From an uncultured Neptuniibacter sp. (lineage in GTDB: Bacteria > Pseudomonadota > Gammaproteobacteria > Pseudomonadales > Balneatricaceae), in contig NZ_CANMIR010000003.1 in assembly GCF_947498015.1 (NCBI RefSeq), positions 1 through 64,000 of the forward strand: a stretch of 64,000 nt of DNA, written 5' to 3'. A model generated the notes under the pieces. That model did no database searches. It was given only the letters and a program-made list of their open reading frames with translations, and was not told where the DNA came from. Below, in pieces: positions 38,927 to 47,560 of this stretch. A program made the translations under genes and the position numbers. The number at the start of each line of letters is the position of its first letter. Positions within the stretch are counted from its first letter, which is position 1.

Positions 38927-39931
38927 ATGTCAGAAGTAACGCTTTTTCTGGATCTAGAAGGCACTGAATTAACCGTGGAGGAGCGTCAGTTGCTGAAAAA
39001 TCCTCTCATTGGCGGTGTTATTCTTTTTGGGCGAAATACACTGGATGCTCAGCAGGTTGCTCGGCTTGTTATGGATATTCGTCAAGTATCGCCTGAAATT
39101 ATTATCAGTCTGGATCAGGAGGGGGGGCGTGTTCAGCGTCTAAAAGATGGAGTAACGCGTCTGCCCGCAGTTAAGGCTCTGGCAAGTAAGTACGAGCATG
39201 ATCCAGAGCAGGGGTTGAGTGCAGCCAAGAAGATGGGTTATCTGATGGCTGCTGAACTTCGGGCGCTAGGTATAGATCTGAGTTTTGCGCCAGTACTCGA
39301 TATAGATTACGGAAGAAATAGTGTTATCGGTGATCGGGCATTTGCGTGCCACTTTGAAGCCGTTTCCGCTTTGAGTCATGCCTATATTAAAGGGATGAGA
39401 GATGCAGGTATGGTGGCAACAGGCAAGCATTTTCCCGGGCATGGTTGGGCGAACGCAGATACCCATCTGCATGATGCGATCGATGATCGTACCTTTGAAG
39501 AGATCTGGACGACGGATCTTGTACCATTTCGTGATGCTGTCGAAAATGGGGTTGAAGCTATGATGTTCGCCCATGTTGTCTATCCGCAGTGTGATCCTTC
39601 TCCGGCTGGCTTTTCGCGATTCTGGATTGATGAAGTATTGCGTAAACAGATCGGTTTTTCAGGTGTCGTGTTTAGCGATGACCTCAGTATGAAGGCTGCA
39701 CAGAGTGCTGGTAGCTATGCCAGCAGGGCTGAACAGGCGATAGCATCGGGCTGTCAGGCGCTTTTATGTTGCAATGAGCGTCGGGGTACATTGGATATAT
39801 TGGCTTATCTTGAAGCAGAGAATCTAAAGCCATTAAAACAGTTGGAATCTTTGCGGGGGCGTGCTGCCACAGTTGAATCGCTGCAGCTGGAAAGTGCACG
39901 TTCGCTCGCTAATGAGATGTTGGATGTTTAA
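38927..39931 (+). CDS. nagZ: Beta-N-acetylhexosaminidase NagZ
   Basis: A 334-residue family 3 glycoside hydrolase. KHFPGHGWANADTHLHD carries the catalytic acid/base His/Asp dyad, and GVVFSDDLSMKAA carries the nucleophile aspartate. NagZ removes N-acetylglucosamine from anhydromuropeptides in the cytoplasm during peptidoglycan recycling and AmpC induction. It is closely packed in the psrA operon. Confidence 0.96.
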   Translation: MSEVTLFLDLEGTELTVEERQLLKNPLIGGVILFGRNTLDAQQVARLVMDIRQVSPEIIISLDQEGGRVQRLKDGVTRLPAVKALASKYEHDPEQGLSAAKKMGYLMAAELRALGIDLSFAPVLDIDYGRNSVIGDRAFACHFEAVSALSHAYIKGMRDAGMVATGKHFPGHGWANADTHLHDAIDDRTFEEIWTTDLVPFRDAVENGVEAMMFAHVVYPQCDPSPAGFSRFWIDEVLRKQIGFSGVVFSDDLSMKAAQSAGSYASRAEQAIASGCQALLCCNERRGTLDILAYLEAENLKPLKQLESLRGRAATVESLQLESARSLANEMLDV

Positions 39932-39933
39932 TT

Positions 39934-41055
39934 ATGATTGAAACCTTGAATCAAATAGTCGCTGAATACCTGCCTGAGTATGATCAGTCTTCCTGGTTGA
40001 TTTTGTCTGCTGTGATCTGTGCGCTCTCAGTTGTCATCGACCTCGTTATCAGGGCGTTTTTTGCACAACTAATTGTTCAGGCGGATAAAACGAAAAACCT
40101 CTGGGACGATGTTTTTTTAGCAGCCTTAACCCGACCGGTTCTGATGTTTGTCTGGTTAACAGCAGGCTACCTGTTGCTTCAGGTGCTACAAGAGCATTTC
40201 CAACTCACGATAATTGGAGAAAACAATCCACTTCCTGGGTTAGTACCTGTCGTCCTTCTTGCTTGGTTTCTGATCCGTTTTCTGCGCAAGATGGAGCGTG
40301 TTTTAGTCATGCCGGATCGCATGAAAAAACCGATGGACCCAACTACTGTAGGTGCTTTGGGGAGACTTCTTAGGCTCATTGTTACCGTGGTGATTGTTCT
40401 GATCATTATGCAGAGCTACGGGTACAGTATTTCTGGCATTCTTGCCTTTGGCGGTATTGGGGGCATTGCTGTTGGTTTTGCCGCCAAAGACCTATTGGCC
40501 AATTTCTTTGGCGGGTTAATGATCTATCTGGATCGTCCTTTTAAGGTGGGTGACTGGATTCGTTCTCCTGATAAGCAGATTGAGGGGACAGTTGAGGATA
40601 TCGGCTGGCGTCAGACTCGAATCCGCACATTTGATAAGCGTCCTCTGTATGTCCCCAATGCAACTTTTGCAAATATCTCAGTTGAGAATCCATCAAGAAT
40701 GACTAATCGTCGAATCTATGAATATATCGGCATTCGATATGATGATGCAGGGCAGGTGACTCGGGTTATTGATGAAGTTAAAGCTATGCTTCAATCTCAT
40801 CCAGAGATCGATACAAACCAGACGTTGATCGTGAATCTTGATAAGTTTGGTCCCTCTTCGCTAGATTTTTTTGTCTATACCTTTACGAAAACCACTGATT
40901 GGATCAAATACCACGAGATCAAACAGGATGTGATGGTCAAAATTATGGCAATTATTGAGTCGCAGGGGGCTGAGTTTGCGTTCCCGACCACTACGGTGCA
41001 TCTGGCAGGGATTCCTGAAAAGCCCGAGTTAGAAAATGAGCTAGCTAAGATTTAA
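39934..41055 (+). CDS. MscS-family mechanosensitive channel protein
   Basis: A 373-residue protein. About four membrane segments occupy residues 20-170. The pore helix and beta domain follow: GIGGIAVGFAAKDLLANFFGG, then LDRPFKVGDWIRSPD and VEDIGWRQTRIRTFDKRPLYVPNA. This is the extended MscS class rather than the short MscS itself. It would open under membrane tension to release solutes. It starts 2 bp after nagZ and is probably the last gene of the operon. Confidence 0.9.
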   Translation: MIETLNQIVAEYLPEYDQSSWLILSAVICALSVVIDLVIRAFFAQLIVQADKTKNLWDDVFLAALTRPVLMFVWLTAGYLLLQVLQEHFQLTIIGENNPLPGLVPVVLLAWFLIRFLRKMERVLVMPDRMKKPMDPTTVGALGRLLRLIVTVVIVLIIMQSYGYSISGILAFGGIGGIAVGFAAKDLLANFFGGLMIYLDRPFKVGDWIRSPDKQIEGTVEDIGWRQTRIRTFDKRPLYVPNATFANISVENPSRMTNRRIYEYIGIRYDDAGQVTRVIDEVKAMLQSHPEIDTNQTLIVNLDKFGPSSLDFFVYTFTKTTDWIKYHEIKQDVMVKIMAIIESQGAEFAFPTTTVHLAGIPEKPELENELAKI

Positions 41056-41126
41056 AAGAAGCCCCGCAAAGGGGGGGATTTAATACCATACTGAATGCGC
41101 CCTACCTGTGTTTGTAGTTAAACTTT

Positions 41127-41139
41127 AGGATGACATCCT
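41127..41139. promoter_or_regulatory. Short perfect palindrome upstream of upp
   Basis: AGGATG-A-CATCCT, six bases each side of a single centre base, lies 78 bp before the upp start and may be an operator. No known regulator is assigned. Confidence 0.3.
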
Positions 41140-41171
41140 GTCTTTCAGTTTGGTAATCTTTGCGCAATTCA

Positions 41172-41191
41172 CGCCGCCGTGTTGGGCGGCG
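41172..41191 (+). promoter_or_regulatory. GC-rich leader hairpin before upp, possible attenuator
   Basis: CGCCGCC (41172-41178) and GGCGGCG (41185-41191) form a perfect 7-bp stem around a 6-base loop. It is followed by TTTCTGTATCTGTTTTT just before the upp ribosome site. It resembles a leader terminator, which would allow attenuation of the uracil-salvage operon. The U-tract is interrupted, so it may also simply end upstream transcription. Confidence 0.45.
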
Positions 41192-41217
41192 TTTCTGTAT
41201 CTGTTTTTGAGGTATTT

Positions 41218-41844
41218 ATGAGCGTACACGAGATTACTCACCCCCTGGTAAAACATAAAATCGGTTTGATGCGTGCACGCGATATGAGTACCCGCAGTTT
41301 CCGTCAGCTTGCTGCCGAGGTTGGTTGCTTGCTCACGTATGAGGCCACTAAGGATCTTGAGGTTGAAGAGTATCGGTTGGATGGCTGGTGTGGCGATGTA
41401 ACGGTTGAGCGTATCAAAGGGAAGAAAATTACAGTTGTTCCTATCCTGCGTGCAGGAATTGGGATGCTTGACGGTGTCTTAGATCTGCTGCCGACTGCGA
41501 GAATCAGCGTTGTCGGTTTGTACCGTGATGAGGAGACGCTTGAGCCGGTTGCCTATTTTGAGAAGTTGGCCAATGACATCGATGAGCGTATGTCATTAAT
41601 TATTGACCCGATGCTTGCGACAGGAGGCTCGATGAATGCAACGATCGATATGCTTAAGAAAGCAGGTTGTGATTCTATTCGTGCGCTAGTGTTGGTTGCA
41701 GCACCTGAAGGTATAAAAGCGGTTCAGGAAGCTCATCCCGATGTTGAGTTGTATACAGCAGCGATTGATAGTCACCTGAATGAGCAGGGGTATATTATTC
41801 CTGGACTGGGCGATGCTGGCGACAAGATTTTTGGTACTAAATAG
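41218..41844 (+). CDS. upp: Uracil phosphoribosyltransferase
   Basis: A 208-residue enzyme, the exact length of E. coli Upp. Ribose-phosphate binding is in [13 protein letters not shown], and uracil binding is near the C-terminus ([12 protein letters not shown]). It makes UMP from uracil and PRPP. The ATG at 41218 follows TTTTTGAGG. It forms a salvage operon with uraA, 16 bp downstream. Confidence 0.97.
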   Translation: MSVHEITHPLVKHKIGLMRARDMSTRSFRQLAAEVGCLLTYEATKDLEVEEYRLDGWCGDVTVERIKGKKITVVPILRAGIGMLDGVLDLLPTARISVVGLYRDEETLEPVAYFEKLANDIDERMSLIIDPMLATGGSMNATIDMLKKAGCDSIRALVLVAAPEGIKAVQEAHPDVELYTAAIDSHLNEQGYIIPGLGDAGDKIFGTK

Positions 41845-41860
41845 GCTGGTAGGGAATATG

Positions 41861-43150
41861 ATGAACTCCAATTTTAATCCCCGTACCGTACTGGCAGGAT
41901 CACAAATGCTCTTTGTTGCATTTGGTGCGCTAGTGCTTATGCCGTTGTTAACAGGGCTGGATCCCAGTGTGGCGCTGTTTACGGCGGGAATCGGGACTTT
42001 GCTTTTTCAATTTGTGACCAGGTGCAGTGTTCCTGTTTTTCTGGCGTCCTCTTTCGTTTTTATCGCGCCCATTACCTATAGCACCCAAACGTGGGGGATC
42101 GCAGCCACTATGGGAGCTTTATTTACGGCGGGTGTTGTTTATATGGTCCTGGCGGTTCTCGTCAAGATCAAAGGTTCAGGCTTTCTACACCGTATCATGC
42201 CGCCCGTGGTTACAGGTCCAGTCATTATGGTGATCGGCCTAGGGCTGGCACCGATCGCTGTGAACATGGCGATGGGTAAGGCTGGAGATGGTTCCATTGA
42301 GCTGTTTCCCTATCAGGATGCGATGATCGTATCCATGATAGCGCTGATTACCACGCTATTGGTTGCCACGCTGGCAAAAGGGATCTTTCGGTTGGTGCCT
42401 ATCTTGTCAGGTGTGTTGGTTGGTTATGCCGCAGCGTATTTTATGGGGATGGTGGATCTTACAAAGGCAGCGGAAGCACCAATGATCGCAGTGCCAAATT
42501 TCGTGTTGCCTGAATTCCATCTGGCAGCAATATTGTTCATGTTGCCGGTCGCGATTGCACCTGCGATTGAGCATGTGGGTGATGTATTGGCGATTAGTAA
42601 TGTGACGGGTAAGGATTACCTAAAGAAACCGGGTTTGCATCGCACCCTGTTTGGCGATGGTATAGCAACATCAGCAGCCTCACTGTTCGGTGGTCCGCCT
42701 AACACGACCTATTCAGAGGTAACAGGTGCAGTGATGTTAACAAAATCATTCAATCCGGTTGTCATGGTGTGGGCCGCTGTCTTTGCCATTCTTCTGGCCT
42801 TTATCTCCAAATTTGGTGTGCTTCTGCAGACAATCCCATCCCCGGTTATGGGGGGGATATTAATTCTTCTGTTTGGATCTATAGCGTCTGTCGGTCTGAA
42901 CGCGTTGGTTAAGGCACGTGTGGATATGGCGCAACAACGTAATCTGGTGATTGTATCTACTACGTTGGTTTTTGGGATCGGTGGTATGGCGGTTGGTAGT
43001 GGTGACCTGAATCTGCAAGGGGTCAGTTTATGTGGCCTGGTGGCGATTGTGTTAAATCTAATATTGCCGATACCTCCAGAGGATAAGCATGATGATCTTG
43101 CTGATGAGCAAGCGGTTGTTGATGATCTGGTAGAACATGGTCGTAGTTAA
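41861..43150 (+). CDS. uraA: Uracil permease UraA-type
   Basis: A 429-residue NCS2 nucleobase transporter with about 14 membrane segments. It shows AIEHVGDVLAISNVTGKDY (catalytic glutamates) and NTTYSEVTGAVMLTKSFNP, characteristic of uracil:proton symporters. It imports uracil for Upp. An ATG three bases upstream (41858) is also possible, but 41861 fits the AGGGA site better. The stop lies within the following terminator. Confidence 0.94.
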   Translation: MNSNFNPRTVLAGSQMLFVAFGALVLMPLLTGLDPSVALFTAGIGTLLFQFVTRCSVPVFLASSFVFIAPITYSTQTWGIAATMGALFTAGVVYMVLAVLVKIKGSGFLHRIMPPVVTGPVIMVIGLGLAPIAVNMAMGKAGDGSIELFPYQDAMIVSMIALITTLLVATLAKGIFRLVPILSGVLVGYAAAYFMGMVDLTKAAEAPMIAVPNFVLPEFHLAAILFMLPVAIAPAIEHVGDVLAISNVTGKDYLKKPGLHRTLFGDGIATSAASLFGGPPNTTYSEVTGAVMLTKSFNPVVMVWAAVFAILLAFISKFGVLLQTIPSPVMGGILILLFGSIASVGLNALVKARVDMAQQRNLVIVSTTLVFGIGGMAVGSGDLNLQGVSLCGLVAIVLNLILPIPPEDKHDDLADEQAVVDDLVEHGRS

Positions 43151-43180
43151 AAAAAGCCCGGGTTATCCCGGGCTTTTTTT
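43149..43180. terminator. Bidirectional terminator between uraA and csiV
   Basis: AAAAAAAGCCCGGG - TTAT - CCCGGGCTTTTTTT is a perfect 14-bp stem. It is so compact that both flanking stop codons (uraA and csiV) lie in its A/U arms. Confidence 0.96.
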
Positions 43181-43850
43181 ATTCTGAGGGGGTTATCTTT
43201 ACGATGATCCCAAGCAGCGGATGGTCGATATAATGAACCTCGTCTGAGCGCATGCGACGCGCTTGATCAAGGTTGATTGTGAGAATCTCAGGTATAGCAG
43301 GGAAGTGGTTAATTGTATTGGTGGCTGCGCTAGCGCTCTCAATCGGTTGATTGTTTGTTGTGTCTGATTGAAGAGTGTTTAGCTCATTAGGGTTCAGATA
43401 CTGGCTGAAGAAAATATTTGGACGAAAATGAAGGTATCGGCCGCGGCCGACACCGATGTAACCGTCTAATTCATGCATCCCATTATCCAGTACTTCACCT
43501 GCTCTGATATGCACCGGGCGAGGGGTCTGGGTGTGATAAACCGGTTGAATCCAGCCGCCGTGATACAAAACACGATAGTTACTGGATCGCTTCAGTCTGC
43601 TTGCTTCATTTTTAAGGCTAAGATCGCTTAGTGCTTGAAAGGGAAGCTGCTCTGTAGTGGCTCTCTGTATCTGCGCTGCTTTAGGGTTTTCAGGGATTTC
43701 CTGAATTGTTGGCCAGTGCTCTTCTGAAATAGCTGTACGATCCTGGTTCGCAAATATGATCAGCTCGACCTGATACCAGTCTGTTGCGGACGCGGCTAAT
43801 GAGGTTGTCAGCAAGAGCGTGCTTGCTATTACTTTGAGTAATCTCTTCAT
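43179..43850 (-). CDS. csiV: CsiV-family periplasmic peptidoglycan-binding protein
   Basis: A 223-residue secreted protein. The signal peptide ends near residue 22 (AASA), and the mature start, TDWYQVELIIFANQD, is diagnostic of the family. An IHVRAGEVL... GYIGVGRGRYLHF-type region follows. In Vibrio, CsiV activates penicillin-binding protein PBP1a through LpoA and helps tolerate D-amino acids. It overlaps the end of mfd by 4 bp (ATGA), a conserved neighbourhood. Confidence 0.88.
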   Translation of the reverse strand: MKRLLKVIASTLLLTTSLAASATDWYQVELIIFANQDRTAISEEHWPTIQEIPENPKAAQIQRATTEQLPFQALSDLSLKNEASRLKRSSNYRVLYHGGWIQPVYHTQTPRPVHIRAGEVLDNGMHELDGYIGVGRGRYLHFRPNIFFSQYLNPNELNTLQSDTTNNQPIESASAATNTINHFPAIPEILTINLDQARRMRSDEVHYIDHPLLGIIVKITPSE

Positions 43851-46800
43851 GATGTTTTTACTGCCAAGTCATTCAGAAGGTTCTCTACCGCACTGAATCT
43901 ATGCTCGGTCTTCTCCATATTAAGACTGAAGCGCAGTTTGTCTGCGCCCTCTAGTTTATATTTTTGTGGTTGGTTTTGAACCATTTTTACCAGGGTTAAT
44001 GGATCAACCTTTGCGTCAGTCGCAAATTCTATACGGCCCAGTTCTGTTCCGGCCTCTATTTTGACAATATTCATTGTTTCAGCCCTGAGCTTGAGCTCAG
44101 TAACCTGGAACAGGTTTTTGACCTGATCAGGTAATAATCCGAACCGGTCAATCATCTCAATCTGAAGCTCCTTAAGAGCCTTAGTGGAGGAGGCATTGGC
44201 AATTCGCTTATACATAATCAAACGACTGTGAACATCGGGCAGGTATTCATCAGGGATAAGCGCAGATAGATGCAGGTTTACTTCCGGACCATGTTGTATC
44301 GGCTGCTCCATATTAGGTGTTTTGCCCTCTTTAATCGATTCCACTGCTTGTTCGAGCATCTCCATAAAGAGCGAGAAGCCAACGGTCTGCATCTGACCGC
44401 TTTGCTCTTCACCCAGAAGCTCACCGGCACCACGAATCTCGAGATCATGAGTTGCCAGAGTGAAGCCGGCTCCCAGATCATCTGCTGCCTGAATCGCTTC
44501 CAGGCGCTTAATGGCGTCTTTGGTCATCGACTTTTTATGAGGTGTCAGTAAATAGGCATAGGCCTGGTGGTGTGAGCGTCCCACACGGCCACGGAGCTGA
44601 TGGAGTTGAGCCAGACCAAATTTATCTGCTCTGTCGATGATAATGGTATTGGCGTTAGGTACATCGATACCGGTTTCGATGATTGTTGTGCAGAGTAAGA
44701 TGTTGAACCGTTTGTGATAGAAGTCCGACATCACTTGCTCAAGTTCGCGTTCGCGCATCTGACCATGGCCGATACCAATACGTGCTTCGGGTACCAGCTC
44801 TCGGAGTTCGGCTGCGGTCTGCTCGATCGTTTTGACCTCGTTATGAAGGTAGTAAACCTGACCGCCACGAAGTAGCTCACGAAGAATCGACTCTTTAACC
44901 AGTGTAGTGTCACTGTAGCGAACAAAAGTTTTAACAGAGAGACGCCTGGCTGGTGGTGTTGCGATGATTGAAAGGTCGCGTATTCCAGACATGGCCATAT
45001 TTAGTGTGCGTGGTATGGGTGTTGCTGTCAGGGTCAGAATATCAACTTCGGCGCGCAGTGATTTGAGTCGCTCTTTCTGTTGGACCCCAAAACGGTGCTC
45101 TTCGTCGATGATGACAAGCCCAAGGTTATGAAAATCGATATCACCTGCTAAGAGCTTGTGTGTGCCTACCACGATGTCGAGTTGGCCGGATTCAAGCTTA
45201 TCGATGATGCTGTTCTGTTGTTTTCCTGAACGAAAACGAGAGATCAGTTCGACATTGACGGGCCAGTCTGCAAATCGGTCAAGAAAGTTTTGATAGTGTT
45301 GCTGGGCGAGCAGTGTTGTTGGAACGAGAATAGCAACCTGCTTACCGCTTTGGACTGCTACAAAAGCTGCGCGCATAGCCACTTCAGTCTTGCCGAAGCC
45401 TACATCACCACACACGAGTCTATCCATCGGTTGAGGTGCCGTCATATCACGTATCACATTACCGATGGCTGCGGCTTGATCGGGTGTCTCTTCAAACGGG
45501 AAGCTTGATGAAAATTGCAGGTACTGTTCATCAGGATCTGAAAACCTGAACCCTTTGCGAGCGGCTCTTCGTGCATAGATGTCGAGTAGTTCGGCTGCTG
45601 CATCACGCGCTTTTTCAGCTGCTTTGCGTTTGGCTTTGGTCCATTGTTCGGTCCCAAGCCTGTGCAGTGGTGCATGATCGTCACCTGCTCCTGTATAGCG
45701 GCTGATTAAGTGCAGTGATGAAACGGGTACGTATAACTTAGCTCTATCTGCGTATTCCAGAGTTAAAAATTCATTGTCCTGACCTTCGAGTGAAATGGTT
45801 TGTAAGCCCAGATAGCGCCCTACACCATGATCTAGGTGGACGACAGGGGAGCCGGTTGTGAGTTCAGACAGATTCTTTATAACCTGATCACTCTGCTCCT
45901 GCTCTTTAGAGCGGCGCCGGCGCTGGAAAACCTGATGCCCGAATAGCTGTGTCTCTGTAATGAGATGTACGTCGCCGGGTATGGACAGGCCCTGTTCCAG
46001 CGGGTACTCGGTAATGGCAATATCCAGATCGGAATGCAGGAAGCTACGCCAGTTATCAATCTGAGTCGGTTGAATGTTGATGCGCAGGAGGAGCTCCAGA
46101 AGCGCTTCGCGGCGACCTGCGGATTCAGCGCAGAACAGAATTGGCCCATCACGTTCAGCCAGGAAGTGTTTGAGTGCTGAGAGTGGTTCTTTGAGTTTAG
46201 AGTCTACCGGTAGCTCTGGTGGCGGAGTGCAGGGCAGGTTTGTGTGACCCGATCTGTTTTCCAGCTCTTTGTCAGATAACACGAACCTGCCGTACTTTTT
46301 GAGTGCGGCAAATAGCTCATTTGTTGATAGAAAGAGGTCCGCAGGAGGTAACACCGGGTTAGTAATATCGTGTCTGCGTTGTTCGTATCGATTGGCAACC
46401 TCGAGACTGAACTGATCAGCAGCGTCCTCTAGACCTCCATTGATAATAATTTGAGTTTGTTTCGGCAGGGCTTCAAACAGTGAGCTGCACTCCTCAAAAA
46501 AGAGAGGGAGGTAGTATTCAATTCCGGGCGAAGTCAGCCCGTCGGAGATATTGGTATAGACAGGGCATTGGCGGTAATCGACATCAAATTTTTCACGCCA
46601 TCTGGATTTGAAGGCGCTGATAGCAAGGGAATCAAACGGGAACTCTTTTGCTGGAAGCAGATTGATCGCATCAATCGAATCAATAGAGCGCTGGGTTTCA
46701 GGATTGAATGTACGCAGCGTTTCGATTTCATCATCAAACAGGTCAATGCGGAATGGGTGCTCGCTCCCTGTCGGATAGAGGTCAATAATTGAGCCTCTGA

Positions 46801-47293
46801 ATGCAAACTCACCATGTTCAAGCACGGTGTCAACGGCATGGTAACCTGCATCAATAAGCTGTTTACGCAGGTTCTCAGCATTGATCTGATCCCCGGGCTT
46901 GAGATCAAAACAATGGCCAGAGATGAATTTAGCAGGTGCAGTACGGTGCATCAGGGTGCTGAGCGGTACGATCAGAATGCCCTGCTTGAGATGGGGGAGC
47001 CTGTTCAGGGTTGTGATGCGCTCAGAAATAATATCCTGGTGTGGTGAGAACGTATCGTAAGGAAGTGTTTCCCAGTCAGGAAATGAGAGTGTTTCTAACT
47101 GATTGCCATTAAAAAAGACAACCTCATCAAGTAGGCGGTTGGCCTGATTTGTATCGTTGGTGATAACCAGAGTAAATCCATCATACCTCTGTGCTGCGTC
47201 AGCTATAAATAGTCCTGATGCGGATCCGGTTACATTACCAACCTGTTTCCGATCGCCGGCACCTTGTGTTAAAGAGTAATTCAACTGCAGCAC
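43847..47293 (-). CDS. mfd: Transcription-repair coupling factor
   Basis: A 1148-residue Mfd, the same length as the E. coli protein when started at the GTG at 47293, which has AGGAG seven bases upstream. The frame stays open to 47383 but without support. The N-terminal UvrB-like region contains DWETLPYDTFSPHQD. The RNA-polymerase-interaction region (VVHLDHGVGRYLGLQ) precedes the helicase: Walker A CGDVGFGKTEVA, DEEH, TATPIPRT, and the QLRGRVGRSHHQAYAYLL motif. It removes stalled polymerase and recruits UvrA. Confidence 0.97.
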   Translation of the reverse strand: MLQLNYSLTQGAGDRKQVGNVTGSASGLFIADAAQRYDGFTLVITNDTNQANRLLDEVVFFNGNQLETLSFPDWETLPYDTFSPHQDIISERITTLNRLPHLKQGILIVPLSTLMHRTAPAKFISGHCFDLKPGDQINAENLRKQLIDAGYHAVDTVLEHGEFAFRGSIIDLYPTGSEHPFRIDLFDDEIETLRTFNPETQRSIDSIDAINLLPAKEFPFDSLAISAFKSRWREKFDVDYRQCPVYTNISDGLTSPGIEYYLPLFFEECSSLFEALPKQTQIIINGGLEDAADQFSLEVANRYEQRRHDITNPVLPPADLFLSTNELFAALKKYGRFVLSDKELENRSGHTNLPCTPPPELPVDSKLKEPLSALKHFLAERDGPILFCAESAGRREALLELLLRINIQPTQIDNWRSFLHSDLDIAITEYPLEQGLSIPGDVHLITETQLFGHQVFQRRRRSKEQEQSDQVIKNLSELTTGSPVVHLDHGVGRYLGLQTISLEGQDNEFLTLEYADRAKLYVPVSSLHLISRYTGAGDDHAPLHRLGTEQWTKAKRKAAEKARDAAAELLDIYARRAARKGFRFSDPDEQYLQFSSSFPFEETPDQAAAIGNVIRDMTAPQPMDRLVCGDVGFGKTEVAMRAAFVAVQSGKQVAILVPTTLLAQQHYQNFLDRFADWPVNVELISRFRSGKQQNSIIDKLESGQLDIVVGTHKLLAGDIDFHNLGLVIIDEEHRFGVQQKERLKSLRAEVDILTLTATPIPRTLNMAMSGIRDLSIIATPPARRLSVKTFVRYSDTTLVKESILRELLRGGQVYYLHNEVKTIEQTAAELRELVPEARIGIGHGQMRERELEQVMSDFYHKRFNILLCTTIIETGIDVPNANTIIIDRADKFGLAQLHQLRGRVGRSHHQAYAYLLTPHKKSMTKDAIKRLEAIQAADDLGAGFTLATHDLEIRGAGELLGEEQSGQMQTVGFSLFMEMLEQAVESIKEGKTPNMEQPIQHGPEVNLHLSALIPDEYLPDVHSRLIMYKRIANASSTKALKELQIEMIDRFGLLPDQVKNLFQVTELKLRAETMNIVKIEAGTELGRIEFATDAKVDPLTLVKMVQNQPQKYKLEGADKLRFSLNMEKTEHRFSAVENLLNDLAVKTS

Positions 47294-47434
47294 TGCGTGA
47301 CTCCTGTACGCATAAATGTTTTGTTTCGAGTGGTGTAGTTTAACGGGTGGGGCGGTAAATGGTAGGTCGTAGGTGTCTATCAAACCGCCAGATTATAGGC
47401 AAAAACCATGGTTCGAAAGTATATCATGCTGCAT

Positions 47435-47463
47435 TTGCTCAATGGGGGGGAAAAGAGGATAAT
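47435..47463 (+). promoter_or_regulatory. Candidate sigma70 promoter for the GAPDH gene
   Basis: TTGCTC (47435-47440) and GATAAT (47458-47463) are spaced by exactly 17 bp, giving a leader of about 90 nt before the GTG start. The spacer contains a run of G. The leader includes a small hairpin, CGTTAGT/ACCAACG, around 47516-47534. Confidence 0.45.
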
Positions 47464-47560
47464 GCGCCCACCAAAAATTTTAGGTTCTGCTAACTGGGCT
47501 AGGGTAATACGTCTTCGTTAGTGGGTACCAACGAGTTTACACAACTTTTTGGAGTTTCAA

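Noticed and set aside
41063..41083. CCCC/GGGG terminator after the mscS-type gene
   Set aside because: The stem is only about four pairs and lacks a U-tract.
47294..47383. Longer N-terminus for Mfd
   Set aside because: The GTG at 47293 has a well-spaced AGGAG and gives 1148 residues, the E. coli length.
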